Origin: an uncultured Bacteroidales bacterium
GTDB lineage: Bacteria; Bacteroidota; Bacteroidia; Bacteroidales; Bacteroidaceae
Assembly (NCBI GenBank): GCA_902772585.1
Contig: CACYBB010000011.1
Span: 1 to 64,000, forward strand
Direction: 5' to 3'
Length of the DNA stretch: 64,000 bases
Shown here: positions 1 through 7,314 of the stretch, in pieces
Position numbering within the stretch: the first letter of the stretch is position 1
Layout of the letters: each line of letters starts with the position of its first letter
Position numbers and translations under genes: made by a program
The notes under the pieces: generated by a model
Seen by the model: the letters and a program-made list of their open reading frames with translations, nothing else
What the model was told of the DNA's origin: nothing
Database searches by the model: none

Positions 1-1
1 G

Positions 2-85
2 GGAGACAACTTCGAGCAGATGCGCGACTACATGGAACGCTGCAATGCCTTCAAGGAAGAGGACGAGTATATACTTCGGTTTTAG
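2..85 (+). CDS. C-terminal end of an unidentified gene
   Basis: Only the last 27 codons before a TAG stop are in the window. They read as an acidic, helix-prone tail (Asp-Asn-Phe-Glu-Gln-Met at the start, Tyr-Ile-Leu-Arg-Phe at the end). Codon use fits the neighbouring core genes, so I treat it as the true end of a gene entering from the left. The family cannot be named from this fragment. Confidence 0.5.
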   Translation, partial: GDNFEQMRDYMERCNAFKEEDEYILRF

Positions 86-105
86 TTTCCGTTAAGGTGG
101 CTGTA

Positions 106-170
106 TTCGTGATCCCGTTGGAATTGACTTCGTCGACTTTTCGTGATCCCGTTGGAATTGACTTCGTCGA
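106..170. repeat. Tandem 31-bp direct repeat containing tRNA 3'-end fragments
   Basis: Two identical 31-bp copies lie at 106-136 and 140-170, spaced 34 bp apart. Each begins with the end of the adjacent tRNA-Arg read on the plus strand: the 15 bases at 137-151 are identical to 258-272, which cover the tRNA acceptor end and its flank. Repeated tRNA 3' ends are typical scars of integrase activity at a tRNA gene, but no integrase is visible here. Confidence 0.75.
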
Positions 171-206
171 TCCCTGTAGGCTGGCGCCAGCCATCCTACA
201 AAAATC

Positions 207-256
207 TTAAAAGCCTCGAAGAATTGAAAGTGAACTTTCTTCTTCGAAGCTTTTAA
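207..256. terminator. Hairpin downstream of tRNA-Arg
   Basis: Arms at 207-222 and 241-256 are complementary at 15 of 16 positions, and the sequence between them adds a further short stem (GAAAG/CTTTC). It lies between the partial left gene and the minus-strand tRNA, so it could end either transcript. A perfect 14-bp palindrome lies nearby at 179-192. Confidence 0.5.
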
Positions 257-264
257 TCTTTTCG

Positions 265-338
265 TGATCCCGCAGGGATTCAAACCCTGGACCTTCAGAA
301 CCGGAATCTGACGCTCTATTCAGCTAAGCTACGGGACC
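265..338 (-). tRNA. tRNA-Arg (anticodon CCG)
   Basis: Read on the minus strand, the sequence folds as a full cloverleaf. The acceptor stem GGTCCCG/CGGGATC contains one G-T pair and the discriminator base is A. The anticodon stem TCAGA/TCTGA encloses loop TTCCGGT, giving anticodon CCG for the CGG arginine codon. The T-arm CAGGG/CCCTG holds loop TTTGAAT. CCA is not encoded, as is usual in Bacteroidota. Partial copies of the 3' end occur at 106-170. Confidence 0.95.
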
Positions 339-536
339 TGCAAATATGTATCTTTGCGAAATTGAATGCAAAGATACATATTTTAATTGATAATCAGCGT
401 GTTTTTGAAAGAAATTGTGGGAGATGATGGGAATTTTCTTTTTTATTCTGATATGGTTGTATGACGAAAGGGTAGTGCAGAGTGTTGGCAAAAATCAAGA
501 ATTACTGACGTTTTGCAAAAATAATTGGGCTTTTTG

Positions 537-567
537 ATTGCAGTTTAAACAAAAAGTAGTACCTTTG
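537..567 (+). promoter_or_regulatory. Bacteroidota-type promoter of asnA
   Basis: TACCTTTG at 560-567 matches the -7 consensus TAnnTTTG. A TTG at 538-540 stands 19 bases upstream as the -33 element. The asnA start is about 48 bases downstream. Confidence 0.8.
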
Positions 568-614
568 CACGTGCAAATAGTAAATAGTAAATTGTCAAAT
601 AGTAAATTATATCG

Positions 615-1652
615 ATGAGTCAACTGATTAAACCAATCGACTATCAGTCCCTGCTCGACGCCAGACAGACGGAGCTGGGTATTAAGATGATTAAGGAATT
701 CTTCCAGCAGAACCTGTCTACGGAACTGCGTCTGCGTCGTGTTACCGCTCCGCTCTTTGTGCTGAAGGGCTTGGGAATTAACGATGATCTGAATGGTGTG
801 GAACGTGCTGTGACGTTTCCTATCAAGGACTTGGGCGATGCCCGTGCTGAGGTGGTCCACTCGCTGGCAAAATGGAAGCGCCTGTCGCTGGCGGAATATG
901 AGGTGGAACCTGGCTACGGCATCTATACTGATATGAACGCTATCCGTGCCGATGAGGAGTTGGACAACCTGCACTCGTTGTATGTGGACCAGTGGGACTG
1001 GGAGGCTGTCATCACCAAGGAGCAGCGTACTATTGCTTTCCTGAAGAATGTGGTGAAGCGCATCTATGCTGCTATCCGTCGTACGGAATACCTGACCTGC
1101 GAAACCTATCCGCAGATTAAGCCCTTCCTGCCTGAGGAGATTCACTTCATCCACGCTGAAGAATTGTTGCAGATGTATCCTGACAAGACTCCCAAGGAGC
1201 GCGAGGATGCCATCTGCGAGAAATATGGCGCCGTATTTATAATAGGTATAGGTGGTAAGTTGTCGAATGGCGAGAAACACGATGGTCGTGCACCAGACTA
1301 TGACGACTGGTCAACAGTTGGTGAGAACGGCTTGGCTGGTCTGAATGGTGATATACTTATCTGGTATCCCGTGCTGGGTCGCTCGTTCGAGTTGTCATCC
1401 ATGGGTATCCGTGTGGACAAAGAGTCGCTGTTGCGTCAGCTGAAATTGGAAAATAAAGAGGAACGTGAGACACTATATTTCCACCAGAAACTGTTGAACG
1501 ACGAGTTACCACTGTCTATAGGTGGTGGTATCGGACAGAGTCGTCTCTGCATGGTGCTGTTGCACAAAGGCCATATTGGTGAGATTCAGGCTTCTATCTG
1601 GCCTGAAGACATGCGTACTGAGTGCAAGAAACTTGGAATGACGCTGATATGA
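615..1652 (+). CDS. asnA: Aspartate-ammonia ligase (asparagine synthetase A)
   Basis: This 345-residue cytoplasmic enzyme makes asparagine from aspartate, ammonia and ATP. Length and sequence match the AsnA family, which has a class II aminoacyl-tRNA-synthetase-like fold. Visible landmarks are the N-terminal ELRLRRVTAPLFV block, the DLGDARAEVVHSLAKWKR segment that corresponds to substrate-contacting residues, and the C-terminal SIGGGIGQSRLCM motif of class II folds. The start has a well-placed promoter at 560-567. The TGA stop is embedded in the first bases of a dispersed 33-bp repeat (1651-1683), and dnaX ends convergently right after it. It is probably transcribed alone. Identity is near certain. 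Confidence 0.97.
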   Translation: MSQLIKPIDYQSLLDARQTELGIKMIKEFFQQNLSTELRLRRVTAPLFVLKGLGINDDLNGVERAVTFPIKDLGDARAEVVHSLAKWKRLSLAEYEVEPGYGIYTDMNAIRADEELDNLHSLYVDQWDWEAVITKEQRTIAFLKNVVKRIYAAIRRTEYLTCETYPQIKPFLPEEIHFIHAEELLQMYPDKTPKEREDAICEKYGAVFIIGIGGKLSNGEKHDGRAPDYDDWSTVGENGLAGLNGDILIWYPVLGRSFELSSMGIRVDKESLLRQLKLENKEERETLYFHQKLLNDELPLSIGGGIGQSRLCMVLLHKGHIGEIQASIWPEDMRTECKKLGMTLI

Positions 1653-1683
1653 TGTAAGATGTCAGAAGGCTGATGTAAGATGT
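1651..1683 (+). repeat. Dispersed purine-rich 33-bp repeat, copy 1
   Basis: This segment is 28/33 identical to 5282-5314 inside pyrC. Its motif is GATGTAAGATGTCAGAAGG followed by a second GATGTAAGATGT. Here it overlaps the asnA stop codon and reaches the end of dnaX, filling the convergent gap. Confidence 0.7.
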
Positions 1684-3476
1684 TACGCCAGTTCCAGGCT
1701 AAGGAGTTCCCTCAATTTCCCGATTGAGGGATTTTCTTTTTCCATCAGTTCGAACTGCTCGCGACGTGAGAGGATAGGAATTTGTGCTTCGTGCTCAGCC
1801 AGTCGCAAGGAGAGGGTAATGCTTTTGTTGTGCAGATAAAGCTTGAGGGTGCTCACGATGCTGCCCTTAATTTGCTCCAGCTGCTCTAAGGCTATTTGGT
1901 TGTCTGCTGTCACCTCCACGTTGGGGAAGTCGGTAATGACGGGATTCATGTTCTTCATGCGCGTGGCAATACCACTCAACTTCTGTGGCATGCGGTTGCA
2001 CATGAGCATCCATTGCAGTTCCAGGTCTTGCTGCGTGAAAGCGTGCTCTTCGTCCTTGGACACACTATTGGGGTCGGAACCGTCAAGGGTGCCAGGGATG
2101 ATGTTCATCTTTGTGGGTTGCGCCTTCTTAAGAACATTCTTGAACGACATGCTGATGCCCGACTTCAGCATGGGACGCTTAGCGGCGGGCTGGCCAGAAG
2201 TACTAGAAGTACTAGAAATACTAGTAGCACTAGATGAACTAGTACCACTAGTTTGGGTTGACACCACGCGCTCAGCAGCAGCTACCTGCGGGGCTGCTTT
2301 CTGGGGCTGAGCGGACTGTGTCAGATGCTTAAACAGGGATTTCAATCGTCTGGGCTTACGCCCACTGCCAACACTATCGTCAGGCTGGGTAATCTGCGCT
2401 ATCTCTATCAGTGTCAGCTCTACCAACAGACGCTTGTTGCTTGACTGGCGATAGTTGATGTCACACTGGTTGATGAGTCGCAGGGCCTGATAGAGGAATG
2501 GTATCTGGCACTTCTGTGCTTGCTGCTGATAGCGCTCCCGCTGTTGGTCGCTGACCTCTAATAGGGGCAGTGTCTGTGGGTCGCGAGCCATCAGCACATT
2601 GCGTACATGCTTGGCCAACCCCTGCATGAGCAGACCACCATCGAAACCCTTGTTGATGATGTTGTTCAGCAATACCATGATGTCCATTGCCTTGTTATCC
2701 AGGGCAAGATCCACGATGCGGAAGTAGTTGTCGCTATCCAGCACGTTCAGGTCTTCGATGACTTTCTGATAGGTGATGTTACCCTGACAGAACGATGCTG
2801 CCTGGTCGAAGATGGACAACGCGTCACGCATACCACCATCGGCCTTCTCGGCAATGACTGCCAATGCTTCGTCTTCCACAGTGATACCCTCCTTCTGGGC
2901 AACACTCTTCAGGTGGTCGATGGTGTCACGGACAGTCATGCGCTCGAAGTCGTAAATCTGACAACGGCTTAGAATCGTGGGCAGAATCTTGTGCTTCTCT
3001 GTGGTTGCCAAAATGAAAATGACGTGAGCAGGTGGTTCCTCCAGCGTCTTTAGGAAAGCGTTGAAGGCTGCTGTCGACAGCATGTGAACCTCGTCGATGA
3101 TGAAAACCTTGTACTTGCCTACCTGCGGTGGTATGCGTGTCTGTTCCATCAGCGTCTTGATATGCTCTACGCTGTTGTTCGACGCAGCATCGAGTTCGAA
3201 GATGTTGAACGAGCGCTGTTCATTGAATGCCTGGCAACTCTCACATTGTCCGCAGGCCTCACCGTCGGCAGTTGGTGTCAGACAGTTGATGGCCTTGGCA
3301 AAGATACGTGCACAGGTGGTCTTGCCCACACCTCGCGGTCCGCAGAAGAGGTAGGCATGAGCCAGTTTACCACTGCTTACGGCGTTCTTCAGCGTAGTGG
3401 TCAGCGCCTGCTGACCTACCACGGTGTCGAACGACATCGGGCGGTATTTTCGTGCTGAAACGATGTATTCTTCCAT
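1683..3476 (-). CDS. dnaX: DNA polymerase III subunit gamma/tau
   Basis: This is the clamp-loader ATPase subunit of the replicative polymerase. The N-terminal third is a classic AAA+ module: GPRGVGKTTCARIFAKAINC (Walker A), a zinc-binding cluster C-x8-C-x2-C-x2-C type (CLTPTADGEACGQCESC), IDEVHML (Walker B, DEVH) and LATTEKHKILPTILSRCQ (sensor 1 with SRC). Lid and collar domains follow, then a low-complexity Ser/Thr/Pro linker and a C-terminal domain. A start 7 codons further upstream (3497) would overlap the -7 promoter element TAATTTTG read on the minus strand at 3504-3497. I therefore place the start at 3476 (MEEYIVSARKYRP), giving 597 residues. The linker is encoded by a degenerate microsatellite (about 2200-2262). 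Confidence 0.96.
   Translation of the reverse strand: MEEYIVSARKYRPMSFDTVVGQQALTTTLKNAVSSGKLAHAYLFCGPRGVGKTTCARIFAKAINCLTPTADGEACGQCESCQAFNEQRSFNIFELDAASNNSVEHIKTLMEQTRIPPQVGKYKVFIIDEVHMLSTAAFNAFLKTLEEPPAHVIFILATTEKHKILPTILSRCQIYDFERMTVRDTIDHLKSVAQKEGITVEDEALAVIAEKADGGMRDALSIFDQAASFCQGNITYQKVIEDLNVLDSDNYFRIVDLALDNKAMDIMVLLNNIINKGFDGGLLMQGLAKHVRNVLMARDPQTLPLLEVSDQQRERYQQQAQKCQIPFLYQALRLINQCDINYRQSSNKRLLVELTLIEIAQITQPDDSVGSGRKPRRLKSLFKHLTQSAQPQKAAPQVAAAERVVSTQTSGTSSSSATSISSTSSTSGQPAAKRPMLKSGISMSFKNVLKKAQPTKMNIIPGTLDGSDPNSVSKDEEHAFTQQDLELQWMLMCNRMPQKLSGIATRMKNMNPVITDFPNVEVTADNQIALEQLEQIKGSIVSTLKLYLHNKSITLSLRLAEHEAQIPILSRREQFELMEKENPSIGKLRELLSLELA
2200..2262. repeat. CTAG-rich microsatellite in the dnaX linker
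   Basis: The plus strand shows repeated units of the type AGTACTAGA, ATACTAGTA and CACTAGATG. On the coding strand they specify a Ser/Thr-rich stretch (TSGTSSSSATSISSTSSTSG). The tract is about 60 bp, in frame, and lies in the flexible region between the AAA+ core and the C-terminal domain. Confidence 0.7.
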
Positions 3477-3496
3477 GTTAAAAACGAATTTGCCCA

Positions 3497-3556
3497 CAAA
3501 ATTACAAAATAATTATGAATAATGCACGATTAATTATGAAATATTTCGTAATTTTG
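3497..3556. promoter_or_regulatory. Divergent promoters of dnaX and the DivIC-like gene
   Basis: On the minus strand TAATTTTG (plus-strand 3497-3504) lies 20 bases before the dnaX start. On the plus strand TAATTTTG at 3549-3556 lies 18 bases before the septum-protein gene. Both match TAnnTTTG. Confidence 0.65.
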
Positions 3557-3574
3557 CAAACGTAATCCCAAAAG

Positions 3575-3931
3575 ATGATGAAAAGAGTCAAGCAAATACT
3601 GTCTAAAATCTATCACATTAGAGGACTGAAATATGTGGTGGTGACGCTTGTTGGCGTCGTTCTCATTGGCTTTGTCGATGAGAACAGTGTGTGGCATCAC
3701 ATGGTTAACAAGCAACGTATCAGTGAGTTGCAGGAGGAGATAGACGCGTATACCCTCCAGAATAAGAACGATCAGGCTCAGATTAAGAAACTTGACAGTG
3801 ACCCCAAGGCTATCAAGAAGATTGCCCGTGAGCGTTACTTCATGAAGGCGGACAATGAGGATATCTTTGTGCTCAGCGATGACCCGAAGACTGGTAAAAG
3901 CATATTAAACGACGATGAGACAACTGAGTAA
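3575..3931 (+). CDS. DivIC/FtsB-like septum formation initiator
   Basis: This is a 118-residue bitopic membrane protein with the arrangement of the FtsB/DivIC family. A short basic cytoplasmic N-terminus (KRVKQILSKIYHIRGLKY) precedes one membrane segment at about residues 24-36 (VVVTLVGVVLIGFVD). A coiled coil follows, rich in Glu, Gln, Lys and Leu (about 45-75). The end carries the family's KKIARERYFMKADNEDIFVL motif. Family members join the divisome between FtsL/FtsQ and the septal synthase. The gene begins the plus-strand run and overlaps the next gene by 17 bases, so the two are co-transcribed. Confidence 0.88.
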   Translation: MMKRVKQILSKIYHIRGLKYVVVTLVGVVLIGFVDENSVWHHMVNKQRISELQEEIDAYTLQNKNDQAQIKKLDSDPKAIKKIARERYFMKADNEDIFVLSDDPKTGKSILNDDETTE

Positions 3932-4310
3932 GTGGGAAGCATACCTGATGTTGCTGGGTGGCTTGTTGATGGTTGTTGGTGCTGGAGCCAATGTGCTGTT
4001 CTTTTCGTGGGCACCCTATGCCTTTGCTCCTGGTGCCTTGTTTTTTGTTGCTATGCAATTACGTCAGCGCTATGAGGGTAGGGAGTTTACCATCCGTCGT
4101 CTGCGCCGTATCCAAATCATTAGTGACTTTCTGTTTCTGGTTGCAGGTTTGTTGATGTTTGCCAATCAGCAGAATTTCCTCGGACTTGACCAACTTTCTT
4201 ATATTAAATATGTACACAATAACTGGGTCGTTGTGCTGTTGGTTGCTGCTGTCTTGCAACTCTACACCAGTCATAGGATTGCCAACGAACTGGAGAAAGA
4301 CACAAAATAA
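3915..4310 (+). CDS. Small multi-pass membrane protein, unknown function
   Basis: This 131-residue protein is mostly membrane. Hydrophobic segments lie at about residues 10-30 (AYLMLLGGLLMVVGAGANVLFF), 35-47, 70-85 (ISDFLFLVAGLLMFANQ) and 98-114 (WVVVLLVAAVLQLYTS), with charged loops such as QRYEGREFTIRRLRRIQ. The ATG overlaps the end of the DivIC-like gene, implying translational coupling. Similar small proteins commonly follow the septum gene in Bacteroidales, but I know no demonstrated function. Confidence 0.75.
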   Translation: MRQLSKWEAYLMLLGGLLMVVGAGANVLFFSWAPYAFAPGALFFVAMQLRQRYEGREFTIRRLRRIQIISDFLFLVAGLLMFANQQNFLGLDQLSYIKYVHNNWVVVLLVAAVLQLYTSHRIANELEKDTK

Positions 4311-4375
4311 ATGCTAAATATTTGCGCAAAAGTTTAAAATTGCGCAAATATTTCTCTTTTTTCAAGATTACATCG

Positions 4376-4383
4376 TACTTTTG
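4376..4383 (+). promoter_or_regulatory. Promoter -7 element of the pyrC operon
   Basis: TACTTTTG matches TAnnTTTG and lies 29 bases before the lipoprotein start at 4413. It probably drives the overlapping genes 4413-9046. Confidence 0.6.
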
Positions 4384-4412
4384 TCGTAGATTTCCGAACG
4401 TAAGCAATTTCT

Positions 4413-5198
4413 ATGAGAAAAAGTATATACACGATTATTGCCGTTGCAACGGTATTGTTAACCTCTTGCGCCACGTCATATAATGTGCGTGGTACATCAT
4501 CTATCTCTGCACTGGATGGTAGCAAACTCTACCTGAAGGCTGTAAAGAATAACGATCTTCAAAACATTGATTCCTGTGAGGTGGTACATGGCGAATTCCA
4601 GTTTGTTGGACTGTTGGATACCGTTCGTATGGTCAGCCTCTTCATGGATGATGAGAGCATTATGCCGCTCGTACTGGAAGAGGGCGATATCGTTATTCGT
4701 ATTGACAATGCTGTACAGAGTGTTGGTGGTACCCCACTGAACGACAGTTTGTTCGTGTTCATTGACAAGCATAACCAACTGACTAATCGCATGAGTGAGT
4801 TGGGACATCGCCAGAGCCAGATGTTGCTTGATGGCATTGATGAGAACCAGATCAATCGTCAGCTCAATGCGGAGGCCGACCTGATAGCTGCTGAGGAGGA
4901 TAAGTTGGTTACCAAATTCATTTGCGACAATTTTGACAATGTTTTGGGCCCTGGCATCTTCATGATGATTACCAGTCAGTATCGTTATCCCATCCTGACC
5001 CCTCAGATTGAGGACATCATGTCAAAAGCTACGGATAAGTTCAAGAGCGACCCCTACGTCCGCGATTACTATCAGACTGCACAAGAGAATGAGGCACGAA
5101 TGAATGGTACTAAGGATATGGACGATCAGTCTGCACCTCTGCCTGACTCTACTATCGTACAACCTGCTGCTCCTCTGACTAATGTTCCTCAGCCATGA
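4413..5198 (+). CDS. DUF4369-type lipoprotein
   Basis: This 261-residue exported lipoprotein has the signal MRKSIYTIIAVATVLLTSC, with lipobox L-T-S-C at residues 16-19. The N-terminal half has the DUF4369 pattern, a beta-sandwich with GSKLYLKAV, CEVVHGEFQFVGLLDTVRMVSLF and LEEGDIVIRID. This domain often precedes thioredoxin-like domains in Bacteroidota, but no CxxC thioredoxin domain follows here. The rest is helical and ends in a Pro/Ser-rich tail. It overlaps pyrC by 4 bases (ATGA). Substrate or partner is unknown. Confidence 0.82.
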   Translation: MRKSIYTIIAVATVLLTSCATSYNVRGTSSISALDGSKLYLKAVKNNDLQNIDSCEVVHGEFQFVGLLDTVRMVSLFMDDESIMPLVLEEGDIVIRIDNAVQSVGGTPLNDSLFVFIDKHNQLTNRMSELGHRQSQMLLDGIDENQINRQLNAEADLIAAEEDKLVTKFICDNFDNVLGPGIFMMITSQYRYPILTPQIEDIMSKATDKFKSDPYVRDYYQTAQENEARMNGTKDMDDQSAPLPDSTIVQPAAPLTNVPQP

Positions 5199-6532
5199 TA
5201 ACACTCATCAAGGGAGGAAGAATTGTCAATGAGGGCCATGTTACCAAGGCCGACATCGTCATTGAAGACGGGAATATTATTGAGGTAAGAGGTCAGAAGG
5301 AAGAGGTAAGATGTGATGAAGTCATTGATGCCACAGGCTGTTACATCCTGCCAGGTATTATCGACGACCATGTTCATTTCCGTGAGCCAGGACTGACCGA
5401 AAAAGCCGACATTGATACTGAGAGTCGTGCAGCTGCAGCAGGAGGTGTCACCAGTTATTTTGACATGCCCAACTGCAATCCGCAGACCACTACACTAGAC
5501 GCTTTGGCTCAGAAGCAAGCATTGGCTCGTGAGAAGAGTCACGTCAACTATGCTTTCTTCTATGGTGCTACCAACGATAACGTAGAAACATTCTCTCAGC
5601 TTGACGCTACGAAGATTCCAGGCATTAAGCTGTTTATGGGTTCTTCGACAGGTAATATGCTCGTCGATTGTGATGAGGCTCTGGAGCGCATCTTCAAGGA
5701 GTGTAAGTTCCCCTTGATGGCACATTGCGAGGATACTGCTATCATCAATCGCAATATGGAGGAAGCCAAGGGCGCTTGGGGTGATGATCCTCCTGTCAAC
5801 CTTCATGCCATGATACGTAGTGAGGAGGCTTGTTTGACATCTACCCGCAAGGCTGTTGCCCTTGCTCAGAAATATGGTACGCGCCTGCACGTAGCCCACG
5901 TCTCTTCTGCTGAAGAACTGGAGCTCTTTGCTGTGTGTCGTGATTTTGCCTCGACAAAAATCACCGCTGAGGCTTGCGTGGGTCATCTCTATTTTACCCA
6001 ACTGGATCACGAACGCTTAGGTGCGAAAATCAAGGTCAATCCGTCTATCAAGACTCCTGTCGACCAGTTTATGTTACGTGAGGCCCTTACTGATGGTCGT
6101 ATTAGCATCGTTGCTACTGACCATGCGCCTCATCTGCTCTCTCAGAAACAAGGTGGTTGCGCGAAAGCCGCTTCAGGCATGCCGATGGTTCAGTTCTCGT
6201 TGGTTACCATGCTTGAACTCGTCGACGAGGGTGTGCTTACCATTCAGCGCCTCGTCGAACTGATGTGTCATAATCCTGCCCGTCTTTTTGGCGTCCAGCG
6301 ACGTGGTTTCCTGCGCGTAGGCTATCGTGCTGATATCACCATCGTTCGTCCTAAGAGTCCTTGGACAGTTACTTCCGACTGCATCCTTAGCAAGTGTGGC
6401 TGGAGTCCGATGGAGGGACACCAGTACCAGTGGCGCGTCGAACGCACATTGTGTAATGGACAAACGGTTTATTCAAATGGACAGGTCGATAACGACGTCC
6501 TTGGCGAGCCTATCACCTTCTCTCATCAATGA
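5195..6532 (+). CDS. pyrC: Dihydroorotase
   Basis: This 445-residue metallohydrolase of the amidohydrolase superfamily interconverts carbamoyl-aspartate and dihydroorotate in pyrimidine synthesis. Signatures are DDHVHFREPG (metal-binding HxH), DMPNCNPQTT, KLFMGSSTGNM (the lysine is the likely carbamylated metal bridge), MAHCED, LHVAHVSS and ATDHAPH (catalytic Asp). It belongs to the long, AllB-like/multifunctional-complex type. Residues about 30-40 are encoded by a copy of a dispersed 33-bp repeat (5282-5314), an unusual insertion near the N-terminus. It is coupled to both neighbours by ATGA overlaps. Confidence 0.95.
   Translation: MITLIKGGRIVNEGHVTKADIVIEDGNIIEVRGQKEEVRCDEVIDATGCYILPGIIDDHVHFREPGLTEKADIDTESRAAAAGGVTSYFDMPNCNPQTTTLDALAQKQALAREKSHVNYAFFYGATNDNVETFSQLDATKIPGIKLFMGSSTGNMLVDCDEALERIFKECKFPLMAHCEDTAIINRNMEEAKGAWGDDPPVNLHAMIRSEEACLTSTRKAVALAQKYGTRLHVAHVSSAEELELFAVCRDFASTKITAEACVGHLYFTQLDHERLGAKIKVNPSIKTPVDQFMLREALTDGRISIVATDHAPHLLSQKQGGCAKAASGMPMVQFSLVTMLELVDEGVLTIQRLVELMCHNPARLFGVQRRGFLRVGYRADITIVRPKSPWTVTSDCILSKCGWSPMEGHQYQWRVERTLCNGQTVYSNGQVDNDVLGEPITFSHQ
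5282..5314 (+). repeat. Dispersed 33-bp repeat inside pyrC, copy 2
   Basis: This copy differs from 1651-1683 at only 5 of 33 positions and is read in frame as Glu-Val-Arg-Gly-Gln-Lys-Glu-Glu-Val-Arg. The same family of GAGGTNAGA words recurs in mfd. Confidence 0.7.
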
Positions 6533-7314
6533 TTATCCACTACGACATCCACCAGCTCGTGCCCTATATCAACTGGGACTACTTCTTCTATGCCTGGGGG
6601 ATGCACAACAAACCTGTCGATGAGCGCCAGAAATTGCAGCAGGAGGCGGAAGGGGTGTTGGTCGATTTGGAAGGACGTTACAAAATCCATGCGTTGTTCC
6701 TGTTAATGGATGCCCATAGTGAGGGTGACGATATTGTTCTCTCGGATGGTCGTCACATTCCCTTGCTCCGTCAGCAACAGCCTGGCAGTGCATGTCTATG
6801 TCTGGCCGACTTTGTGCATCCTGAAGAGGACCGTATCGGACTTTTTGCCACCACTGTCGATATGGGCTTAGAGAAAGATTTCGACCACGATGCTTATCAG
6901 AAGATGATGGTGCAACTGCTGGCAGACCGACTGGCAGAGGCTGCTGCGGAGTGTATGCACGAGGCAGTGCGTAAACATTATTGGGGCTATGCACCTGACG
7001 AACAACTCACTATGCAGCAGTTGCATAGCGAACAGTTTCAGGGCATTCGTCCTGCTGTAGGCTATCCGTCATTGCCAGATACCAGTCTCAACTTCGTGCT
7101 CAACGAGTTGCTGGACTTTCACCAGATAGGCATCCGACTTACGGAGAGTGGCGCTATGCGTCCTCACGCTAGCGTCTCTGGTCTGATGATTGCTCACCCT
7201 GAAGCCCACTATTTCGCAGTAGGCACTATCGGTCGTGACCAGTTGACAGACTATGCCCGTCGTCGTGGACTCCCCATTGAAATAGTACGTAAATTCTTAA
7301 GTGCCAACCTATGA
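6529..7314 (+). CDS. Stand-alone methionine synthase reactivation (AdoMet-binding) domain
   Basis: This 261-residue protein corresponds to the C-terminal reactivation domain of cobalamin-dependent methionine synthase (MetH), encoded separately. The diagnostic motifs are present: GIRPAVGYPSLPD (the RPxxGYPxxPD AdoMet-binding motif), ESGAMRPHASVSG and the HYFAVGTIGRDQ segment. In full MetH this domain binds S-adenosylmethionine and remethylates oxidised cob(II)alamin. A split architecture implies a partner MetH lacking the domain elsewhere in the genome. It sits in a tight operon with ATGA overlaps on both sides; its link to pyrC is probably only organisational. Confidence 0.88.
   Translation: MIIHYDIHQLVPYINWDYFFYAWGMHNKPVDERQKLQQEAEGVLVDLEGRYKIHALFLLMDAHSEGDDIVLSDGRHIPLLRQQQPGSACLCLADFVHPEEDRIGLFATTVDMGLEKDFDHDAYQKMMVQLLADRLAEAAAECMHEAVRKHYWGYAPDEQLTMQQLHSEQFQGIRPAVGYPSLPDTSLNFVLNELLDFHQIGIRLTESGAMRPHASVSGLMIAHPEAHYFAVGTIGRDQLTDYARRRGLPIEIVRKFLSANL

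Noticed and set aside
495-1280. Long minus-strand frame opposite asnA
   Set aside because: It is a mirror of the well-conserved asnA coding frame.
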